Of a DNA stretch of 64,000 bases, positions 56,001-64,000 are shown piece after piece (position 1 is the first letter of the stretch; every line of letters starts with the position of its first letter). The notes under the pieces are model-generated. The model worked only from the letters and a program-made list of their open reading frames with translations, ran no database searches and had not been told where the DNA came from. Location of the stretch: assembly GCA_003116995.1 (NCBI GenBank), contig BDSL01000134.1:62001-126000 (forward strand), read 5' to 3'. A program made the translations under genes and the position numbers. This stretch comes from Yamagishiella unicocca (lineage: Eukaryota > Chlorophyta > Chlorophyceae > Chlamydomonadales > Volvocaceae).

Positions 56001-59000
56001 CGATGACGGGCGCCTCTCGGTGCCGGTCCAGGCCGGCCGTGATGCGGAAGGTGTCCTCGGGGTACAGCGTCACGAAGGACGACCCACGGGTCACCGACAC
56101 GACCTGGCGCAGAGGCAACGTCGCCCGTCGGCAGGGGCGGGGAGGGGGGGTGAAGGGTCGGACCCGCGGGGTTTGCAAGGAAAACCCTTGTACGAAAGGA
56201 AAACCGTTTAGGAGACGGGGGGGAGGGGAGGGTCGGAGCCGCAAAGGGGGGAAGGGGGTGAGAGACGCAGGTCCAAGACTCCATGCTCAGCAATGCACGT
56301 GTGGGTCTGAAAGGCCTTATCGCCACCGAATACGGCACATCGGGATACGTTGTCCTCGCCTCCGGACCCTTGGACCCCCTCTGTCGTCCCTTCCCCTTCC
56401 CCAAACCCAATGCGTTCCTTCCCCTTCCCCAAACCCAATGCGCCCCTTCCCCTTCCCCAAACCCAATAAGTCCCTCGCCCACCCGCCTCTCGCCCACCCA
56501 CCTCTCGCCCACCCGCCACCCCCCACGCCCCACCCCCCACGCCCCACCCCCACTCCACCTCCACCCGCCCAGCCCCCACCTGTTGCGGCCGCAGCACCAG
56601 CTTGGGCACCTGCCTGGGGCCGCTGCCCTCGCTCCGCCGCTCGGCCTCCCCCTCCCCCTCGGCCTCCTCCTCCTCGGCCGCCTCCTCCGCCTCGCCTCCT
56701 CCAGCCGCCGCCCTCGCGACCTCCGAAGACCACACCGGCAGGTCGACCCGCTCCTGAGCGGAACACAACCCCGACGAACACACCTCCCGTGTCCACCCCT
56801 CCGCGGAGCCGTCGATGACGGGCAGCTCCGGGCCGCCCTCGATCTCGATCCTGAGGGCGAGGAGGCAGCAGGAGGGGATTTCGAGGAAGACCCGTGAGTG
56901 CCAGGAAAAACCGTTTAGGAAAGACGTTTTGAGATGCATGCTGGAGAACTGGGCAGCAGGGGGGAGGGGGCGGGGGGCAGCAGGGGGGGGGGTCCGAGGA
57001 AGACCCGTGGATGCGAGAAAAAGAAGTTTAGGAAAAGACGTTTCGAGATGCATGCTGGAGCAGCAGGGAGGGGAGCAGGGGGCAGCAGGGGGGTGTAAGA
57101 GGGGAAAACAGGGGAGTTTGAGCAGGGGTGACATACGAACGCGGGTGTTGGTGGCGGGATACGACGAGTGGGGAACGTCGGTTTTCGGTGCGCGAGCCGG
57201 AGGGTGTTGGTGGGTCGGCTGGCGGACGGAAAACACGGATCCCAGACCCCGGGGCCACCGTTCAAGGCTAGAGTTTGCGGGTGGTGTCTTGGACATGACG
57301 GGTACAGTGAGCAGGTGTGGGATGGGGGGTGCAGGGTGAGGTGAGCAGCAGGTGTGTTGTGATGTGTTGTGTGACGTGTTGTGTGGTATTGTGTTGTGTT
57401 GTGGGGCCAGCGGCACACCACACGCCCACTGCGTTCCTGTCCTCCCGTTTGCTTCCTCGCAATTTGTAGGGATCGCAGGGATTGTAGGGATCATAGGGAT
57501 TAAGGGTTTAGGCCGCGCTCTATGCGGGGCCTCACCGCCTCCCCCAGTCCCTCCCCTGGCCTCTGCCCTTTCCCCCACTGCCCCCACTGCCCCCCTCCGC
57601 CCCCACTGCCCCCCTCCTCCGACCCCCGCCCCACCTGGCGTTATCGACGCCGCACGCCTCCAGTGCTGACAGCAGCGCCTCCACCCCCACCACCTGGACA
57701 CAACGGGAGAGGGGGCAACAGCGGCAGCGGGGGAGGCAAACACCTTCAGCCCCGACCCCCGCCCTGCCTGACGGACCGGCGGCACTGCAACCGGCCCCCG
57801 GTTTTGGAGCCTGCCACCGCTGGTTCCGGAGCCTAGCCCCCGTCGGTCTCGGAGCCTCCCCCGCTGGTTCCAGAGCTTGCACCCCCTGGTTCCGGAGCCT
57901 AGAACCCGCAGGTTCCGGAGCCGCACCTGGAAGTCGTCGTTCGCCAGGGTGGTGGTGACGGGGTTGGGCTCCCAAATGTACGACGCGGCGGCGGGCAGGT
58001 ACGACTCGTCCTCGGACCGAGGTTGCGGCGCCTCCGGTTTGGAGAAGCTGTACGTTGGGGGGCCCTCCTCGCGGAGCCGCTGGGTGTGCGGGGGTTTCGA
58101 GGAAGACCCCGGGGAGGGGGGCAGGGGTGGAGGGGGGGTTAATGAGAGGAAGGAGGGGGCCAGCAGGGGTGCGGGCAGCAGGGGTGCGGCGGAGAATCGC
58201 GTGTTGGGTAGGTGGTGTGAGGAGGAGTGGGATGTGCATGTGTGGGGCCCCCCCACGGGGAAGGCAACAGCTCCCGACCGGCCCTTTCGGTCCCTTGTTG
58301 GCGCCCTTCCTGGAGCCGTCTGGCCTCCTCCCATCCCCACCCAGACCTGCCCCCTGACGACCTTCGGCTTTAGTATCCCCAAACCAGTCCACGGGTCTTC
58401 CTCGAAACCCCCCGATACCCCCCCCTCCAGCTATCCTATCCATGTCGCGTAACCGGTTCTTATGCCACCCCCTCACCAGCCTCCCCCTCCGTTTCCTTGG
58501 TCGTGTAACCGGGTCTTCTCGCTGCCTTCCCCCCCCCAACCCAGTTCCCCAGCAAGCATGCCCAAACGGCTGTCCTAAAACGGTTTTCTCTTTCGTACAC
58601 GGGCTTTCCTTGCAACCACCTGAACCCGCATGCGCCCGCGACCAGGTGTCCGAAGCCAACGCACCAGATACACTTCCCACGTCGAGTAACCGGTCCTTTT
58701 CGGCAACGCCCCCCGAGTAGCCCCCCCCGAGTAGCCCCCCCCGAGTAGCCCCCCCCCGAGCAGCCCCCCCCGAGTAGCCCCCCCCGAGTAGCCCCCGCGA
58801 GTAGCCCCCGCGAGTAGCCCCCCCGAGTAGCCCCCCCGAGTAGCCCCCACCCCGAGTAGCACCCACCCACCTCCACCAGCTCAGTGTACTCCTGCGCATT
58901 CAGATAGTCCACGAACGAGCCGCCGAAGCCCTCCTCCTCCTGCAAGTCGGTTAGCCGGTTGGTTGGCGGGTCGATTAGTGGGTGTGGCATGAGGAGGGCG

Positions 59001-61309
59001 AGGTTGGGGGGCCGGTGGGGGCGGGCCGGTCTGTGCTGGCCTGGGCTGATGTCGGGTGGGGTGGGGTCGGACCCAGCGTCAGCTCCCGCCCCGCCTCCCC
59101 CCTATCCTGGCCCCTGCCCACTCCCTCCCCTGTGCCAGAGCCCCCTGCGCGCTGCCCCTCCCACAGCACACACCCCCCTCGCCCCTCCAAACGCCCCATG
59201 TCCGCCGCCCTGCTCCCCGCCATGCCGCCACACGCAGCCCCGCCGCACCCTACCTCCGTACCTCCCCTAAGTGTCCCCGACCACGACCACGACCGTAAAA
59301 CCCTAAACCCGCCCTACCCCCCGCACCCAGGGCCCTCAACCCTCCGGACAAACACCCCCGCCTCCCCCCCAGCTGTGCGTGCGCCCACAAAATCGGTGTC
59401 CGATGACCCTGTGCCAACTATCCTGTCCCGTCACGTAAAACGGGTTTTACCCCCCCACCTGTGCATCGATGTACTCCTGGTACCTGGACACCAGCTCCTG
59501 GCGGTACTCGGGGTCGTCTAGCACGGCTGTCGGCAGGGAGGCGACAGCAGAGGTGGAGAGGGGTGTGTATGTGTATGTGGGGCAGGGCGGGGGGGAAGGT
59601 GGCAGGCGGCTGGCGGCGGGAGGGGAAGGGAAAGGACATGATCCGTGACACGAAGCTGGTGGTCCGCTTGCGACGCCAGCGTGTGGAGGGCAGCGCGGGG
59701 TGGGCAGCGTGTGGTGCCTTGGTCCACTGCCCCGGTCCCCTACCCTGGTCTTGTACCCTCGCCCACTGCCCTCGCCCACTGCCCCGGTCCCCTACCCTGG
59801 TCTTGTACCCTCGCCCACTGCCCTCGCCCACTGCCCTGGTCCCCTACCCTGGTCCCCTACCCTGGTCCTCTGCCCTGGTCCTCTGCCCTGGTCCCCTACC
59901 CTGGTCCCCTGCCCTGGTCCCCTACCCTGGTCCTCTGCCCTGGTCCTCTGCCCTGGTCCCCTACCCTGGTCCCCTGCCCTGGTCCCCTGCCCTGGTCCCC
60001 TGCCCTGGTCCCCTACCCTGGTCCACTGCCCTGGTCCCCTGCCCCGGTCCCCTGCCCTGGTCCCCTGCCCTGGTCCTCTGCCCCGGTCCCCTGCCCACTC
60101 GACCTCCGACTTTAAATACCAAAACGAAGGGGTTTCCAACGACTGTCCCAAACGTTTCCCTAGTCGGTTTTTACTGACCTCCTAAGTGCCGACCTACGGA
60201 TTTCCTCTCATACCCCCTACATGTGTTCTAGCATGCGCACGCAACCACGTGTCTGAAGGCTATGCACCAGCTAGTTTCTACCCTCCGCTTCCTATGTCGT
60301 GTAACCGGGTTTTCTCGCCGCCCCCCGCCCTGCCCCCGCCTGCCAGACTCACCCTCCTCGCTGTTGCTCGTGTCAATGGGCTCCTCCAGCTGCATGCCAG
60401 CAGCGGCCCGACCCGCGTTCGTACCATCAGGTACACGTACGAAGTACCGCCCTTCGCCCGCAAAGGCGGGGCGCACCCTAACGCACGCTGCGTGGGCGAT
60501 TGGTTGAGTGGGGCGGGCGGGTTGGGTCGGGTCGGCGGTGGCGGTTGCGGCGACGGGGTCAGGTGCCAGATGGGTCTTTGGAGGTGTATGACGGGCTTGG
60601 GAAGAAGAAGTATGGAGGCGAGAGCGGGGGAATGGGAGCATGGGAACAGGCAAAGCCTTCTTCATGTGCAGGCTGTCGGTGTTGACGTGGCCAGACACTC
60701 CGGGTTACCGGTATTGACAGGTTGTGGCTGGAAGGGCTCGGCCAAGGCAGGCTTGCCCCCCTTTGTCACTGGCCGGGGCTGAGGGGTCGCGACGACCGTT
60801 CAAGGCAGGGGTCGGGGTCGGTGTGGTGGCCTTACCGTATTCGCCCGTATGCAAGCCGATGCCCGCCAGCGTGAAGGATGACCACAGGGTCTGCTGATAC
60901 TCGCTCGGCTGCAGTCATAGCCACAAGGATCACATCAAGTAAGCAGATGCTGGTGGTCTGTAAGAGGCGGCTAAGGGGCCATGGCGCAGCGCACCATGGG
61001 CAGCTCCAGCGCATCCGGTCCTTCGATGATTTCTGGTGAGGTATCTATCTGCAACCTTGAGCGTTTCCGTTCTATGACCTCGGCCGCACCGCTATCGGCA
61101 GCAGCCTGGCGTGGTTCAAGACGGATGACCGGGCTGGCGGGCTGTCGCTGGTGCAAGGGCTGCGGCGCTCGGGAAGGGCAAAGCGCTGCCTTCGATGGAG
61201 GTCGTACATGACTATGAGGCCTTTGCAGGCGTGGCAACTGAGCCGGGCATGGCAGCGCCGTGGGGGCTTGGCGACCCCTGACCGGCCGCCGCAACAACTG
61301 GTTCACCAT
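53051..61309 (-). CDS. lpxC: LpxC-type UDP-3-O-acyl-GlcNAc deacetylase, 12 exons, 646 aa
   Basis: Exons (minus): 60995-61309, 60836-60908, 60353-60487, 59459-59526, 58871-58939, 57927-58079, 57635-57693, 56580-56850, 55955-56103, 54396-54583, 53886-54041 and 53051-53355. All phases match and sum to 647 codons. LpxC catalyses the committed deacetylation of lipid A synthesis; plant homologues act in mitochondria. Exon 1 is Arg/Pro/Ala-rich like a transit peptide. Motifs: AGIGLHTGEYACVRVRPAFA (residues 120-139), VGVEALLSALEACGVDN (274-289), ELPVIDGSAEGW (299-310), AMREAGWLLGGTEG, EPVRHQIQDLIGDLSLLARD and HIVSYDADHEL. Zinc and catalytic residues equivalent to E. coli Glu78, His238, Asp242 and His265 are Glu276, His487, Asp491 and His519. 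The His79 equivalent is Ala277. Two extra parts are an insertion at about residues 155-255 and an acidic Glu/Asp-rich tail (about 555-635). The start was chosen as the first ATG opening the transit-like segment; the frame is also open upstream. Confidence 0.88.
53603..53652. repeat. (TGTGTGTATG)n microsatellite
   Basis: About five 10-bp units in the last lpxC intron. Shorter TG/CA tracts lie at 54876-54890 and 54947-54971 in a neighbouring intron. Confidence 0.9.
55105..55175 (+). repeat. Dispersed short repeat R1 (GAGATGCATGCTGGAGAA core)
   Basis: Representative copy: AACCCGTGGATG, then AAAAACCGTTT, then GAGATGCATGCTGGAGAACT. Other copies: 56880-56950, 57000-57062, 56160-56215 (partial), 58545-58612 (inverted), 11685-11745 (inverted) and 23960-24020 (diverged). 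Most are in lpxC introns. Non-coding, MITE- or SINE-like; termini not defined. Confidence 0.7.
56388..56475. repeat. 28-bp tandem repeat, three copies
   Basis: CCCCTTCCCCAAACCCAATG units, followed by three CTCGCCCACCCGCCT units up to about 56515. Intronic in lpxC. Confidence 0.85.
58706..58862. repeat. ~12-bp minisatellite (CCCGAGTAGCCC)
   Basis: About eleven copies of GAGTAGCCCCCCCC with variable C length, just 5' (in plus coordinates) of lpxC exon 58871-58939 and thus at the start of the intron following it. Confidence 0.95.
59717..60100. repeat. 12-bp minisatellite (CCCTGGTCCCCT)
   Basis: About 28-30 copies of CCTGGTCCCCTACCCTGGTC alternating TACC, TGCC and CTGCC variants, within an lpxC intron. 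Confidence 0.95.
60250..60325 (+). repeat. Dispersed short repeat R2 (GTGTAACCGGGTTTTCTCGCC core)
   Basis: Representative copy with TTTCTACCCTCCGCTTCCTA before the core. Others: 5045-5100, 54175-54222, 54685-54735 (inverted), 55772-55800, 58438-58465, 58485-58525 and 58672-58705. R1 and R2 lie side by side at 58545-58705, so they may be two ends of one element. Confidence 0.7.
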
Positions 61310-61590
61310 TTTGAACTCCGATACTAGGTAACCAACGCAAACGTGTTCAAGCACCCCGCAATACCGCAATTGAAAGGTTGCAAGGTTGGAGGGATGGACC
61401 AGCAGCAAATTAGCCAAGCAAGTGCCGTACCCGCATTCTGCAGAATACCAGTATACATACGTTCCGCTTCGGTACTCTGACCTCAAAATGTATCATAGGA
61501 AACTATTTTTTAAACATTGCGTTGCGTAGTATGGAACTGGTATGAACATATGACTGTTAGAGCTGCCTTTGTAAGGACTGCCTTTGCGTG
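61310..61590. promoter_or_regulatory. Shared upstream region of two divergent genes
   Basis: The 281 bp between the lpxC start (61309, minus) and the first ATG of the large plus-strand frame (61591) must hold both core promoters if both starts are right. It is more AT-rich than its flanks. No TATA box or known element could be assigned. Confidence 0.4.
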
Positions 61591-63054
61591 ATGCGCACAC
61601 TCTGCATTGATGCGTCAACAATGCAGAGTTGCGGAGCATGCGATAATCATGCTGGATCGAGGCCGGCAGGGTTTAGGCGGTTCGCAGCAAGCTCCACGCA
61701 GCAAAATCGCCATTTTGCCTTTCTTGCATCTGGCATATGCCTCAGCATGGCGCTGGGCACCTTCATTATGGCACCAGCGCGCGTTGCGTCAGGCCAAGGA
61801 CCGTCTTACCAAGACCTTGGCCACCTATGTTCACAAGTGTTGATGTACGTTGTGGCAGTGGTCGCTGGCGTGTTATTGGTGACGATGCGGCTAAGCCTGG
61901 TGCAACTGCTTGGCGGGAGGCGCTGTCTGGTTGGGAGTCGGCCACAGCAGCTGTCTGCCGAGAGCAACGCACTGGACCCAGCGGTTTTGCGCGGCAGGCT
62001 TTCCTGCAGCGCCTCGACACAGGCAGCCGGAAAAGATATTTCGCCATGGCGCACAAGCCAGACGAGCGGTGCAGTCGGTGAGCTGCTTCAGCGGGCGTCC
62101 AGCACACTGCCGAGCGCAACGCAATCTCTTCGCCAGCCACCGCTGCCGACGAACGACCCGACCAGTACCTCGTCGGCGGCGCCGGTTGCAAACACGGACC
62201 AAGACCCACATACCGCCACAGCCGTGAGCCCCACACCCGTACGGCACCCCCGTGGTGTGGGCCCCGCAGCCCCGGCCGGTTACCCAACCCTCCTCACCGC
62301 CACAGCCACAGCCACGGGCGCAGTAGCAGTGGCAGTAGCAGTAGCGGCTCCAGCTGCAAGCTGCCGACCCTCCTCGACCGACTCTACCCGGGCGCATCCC
62401 ACGCCGTGCAGCTTCCCGGCCTTCCGGGGCCTTACGCCGCCGCCAGACGCGGCGGTACCATGCAAGCCAGCCGTCGCCGTCGACCGCCTCAGAAATCCCG
62501 CTGCTGCGCGCGTCGTCCTCATCGACGCCGCCGCCGCCCCGCCGCCGCTCTCATACACGCCGCTCTCGACCCCAACGCAAACCGCCACCGCCACCACCGT
62601 TGCCATTGCCCGGAGGTGCCTGGACGCCTCACCCTCACCCTCACCATCGGTCTTGCGGGACTCGCTCGACGCCCGACGCGCTGACCTCAACGCCAGGCTG
62701 GCCCGCCACCCCATGCCCAGCCTGGCGCACTACAACTGCGCCATGGAGCTGACGCGGAGGATTGGAAAGCTGGTCTCCTACCCGTCGCCGTACACCCGCG
62801 GCCGCAGCGCCTACAAAATCCCCGGCGGCGAGCCCGAGGACGCGCCCGACGGGTGGCGCGACCAGGTGAGCCTCGCGTTTGAGGCGGCGGCGGTAGGGGC
62901 TGGCGGCGGCGGCGGCGGTGGCGGCGGTGACACGGACGTGTGCCTGGACGCCGCGTACCTCCGCCGCGGTTGCATTCTGTTGGTAGTTGAGTACAGCAGC
63001 CGGCGGCGGCCGCCTTCGGGGACGAGCGGCCGCGGCGACGAGCGCGACCACCTC

Positions 63055-63089
<35 letters not shown>

Positions 63090-64000
63090 CGTGGTGACGA
63101 CGGAACGACGCGACGCCGCCGGTGCCGCCGCCGACGGCGGCAGCGGCGGCACCGGCGGCGGCGGCCGCGGCGGCACCGGCGGCGGCGGCGGCGGCGGCAC
63201 CGGCGCTGCGGCCCAGCTGGGCAGCTTGCTCGCTCTGTCGTACGAGCACCTCGTGCGGGCCTTCAGCCCTCAGCTGGTGCAGGCGGGCAGCGGGGTGGAG
63301 GTGCAGCACTTCATAGGGCCCACAGGCGGCGACGAGCTCGTCGGGGTCCGCGGGGTTCCGCACCTGGTCGGGCGCCGCGGCGGGGGTGGGGGCGGGGCCG
63401 GGGCACCGCGCCGCCCTCTCGCGCAATCGCCGAGGCCTGCCGCCACAGCGCCCGGTGACGGCAGCCGTGACGTGTCCGCACCGCCCTGCCTGCCCTTCCT
63501 CGTGCTCCTGGACGGCCCCTGCGTGCTGGTCTCGGAGCGGCGGCCGCTCCGCCTGATGGTCCTGGCGGTGGGCTGCAGCAGCAGCGGCAGCAGCCGCGCG
63601 AACAATGGCAGCAGCAGCACCACCACTCCGGGAAGCAGCAGCAGCAGCAGTACGGCGGATGCCGGCGAGCAGGCGGCAGGGGACGTGGCGCACGTGCCGC
63701 TCGTACTGGCGCGGTACGGCCGCATGGATTTGGCGCCTCGGTGCTGTGACGTGGTTTCGGGGCCGGCAGGGGGAGGAGAGGAGGACGACCTGCGGGAGGG
63801 GAGGGACGTGGCGGGCCACCGCGTGTCGCTCCACGGGGCCCGAGGGGGCGGAGGGGCCCGAGGGGGCGGAGGGCAGCAGCCAACTGCATCCGCCGGCGCG
63901 GAGGGCGATGAGGGCGGCCTGCCCGCCGTACAGCGCTTGGACATCACTTTGGGGCCCTGCCCGGCTCCGGGCCTTATACTGCTGGAGGTGGACACGGACC
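61591..64000 (+). CDS. Large unknown protein, >800 codons, 3' end outside window
   Basis: One frame is open without any stop from ATG 61591 (an in-frame ATG at 61621 is an alternative start) to the window end, across more than 2.4 kb. Two hydrophobic helices near the N-terminus (FLASGICLSMALGTFIMA and VLMYVVAVVAGVLLVTMRLS) suggest a membrane protein. Then come a Thr/Pro/Ala-rich linker and folded-looking blocks: VLRDSLDARRADLNARLARH, ELTRRIGKLVSYPSPYT, AYKIPGGEPEDAPDGWRDQV, DAAYLRRGCILLVVEYSS, CLPFLVLLDGPCVLVSERRP and VQRLDITLGPCPAPGLILLE. They are separated by poly-Gly, poly-Ala and poly-Ser tracts. The pattern (W...  then AYLRRGCIxL) resembles large uncharacterised chlamydomonadalean proteins. 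Function unknown. No intron is needed in the visible part. Confidence 0.65.

Noticed and set aside
56208..58382. 724-codon minus-strand frame
   Set aside because: It reads through lpxC introns and minisatellites; real exons inside it are bounded by matching splice sites, and in-phase joining explains the protein better.
60832..61014. Frame reading VVILHAGGHRLAYGRIR, resembling the start of actin-related proteins
   Set aside because: It is a shifted reading of the lpxC exon; the correct phase gives AGIGLHTGEY and joins all following exons.

Overview
The window looks like nuclear DNA of a green alga of the order Chlamydomonadales (Chlamydomonas/volvocine type). The evidence is GC-rich coding sequence with strong GC3 bias, many short GT-AG introns whose phases join exactly, TGTAA polyadenylation-type signals just after two stop codons, abundant mini- and microsatellites, and a split-direct-repeat element resembling TOC1/Kangaroo/DIRS retroelements. 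No bacterial operon structure, tRNA, rRNA or CRISPR array was found. All gene models come from manual translation and splice-phase matching, without any database search.

Layout. 0-7.8 kb: mostly unassignable, with a 159-bp tandem duplication, small minisatellites and a Cys-rich open frame. 7.8-19.6 kb: a crowded zone of gene fragments on both strands. It holds a degenerate protein-kinase C-lobe (+), an 84-bp-arm hairpin that copies one kinase exon, the 3' end of an unknown gene (-) with a 1.24-kb minisatellite that begins at its splice donor, and a broken 5' fragment of the chaperonin gene CCT4 (-). 21.5-23.9 kb: a gene for a low-complexity, probably membrane-anchored protein with a C-terminal J-domain. 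25.5-29.8 kb and 30.4-39.9 kb: two satellite arrays (about 633-bp and 433/437-bp units) that share a homologous core. The second array is interrupted at 35911-38974 by a young mobile element with a methyltransferase gene and A-B-A-internal-B repeat architecture.

41.5-48 kb: a hypothetical gene, then a complete four-exon SGNH-hydrolase-like secreted protein gene (46172-47863) with an inverted, truncated copy 3 kb away. 48.2-51.8 kb: 5'-truncated copies of one L1-like non-LTR retrotransposon family. 53.05-61.31 kb: a complete 12-exon minus-strand gene for an LpxC-type deacetylase (646 aa). Its introns are full of minisatellites and short dispersed repeats, and one of its usual zinc-ligand histidines is replaced by alanine. 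61.59-64.0 kb: a divergently transcribed open frame of more than 800 codons that runs off the window.

The best-supported genes are lpxC, the SGNH hydrolase, the J-protein C-terminus and the methyltransferase of the mobile element. LpxC would act in a lipid-A-like pathway in an organelle. No functional link between the remaining genes is visible.
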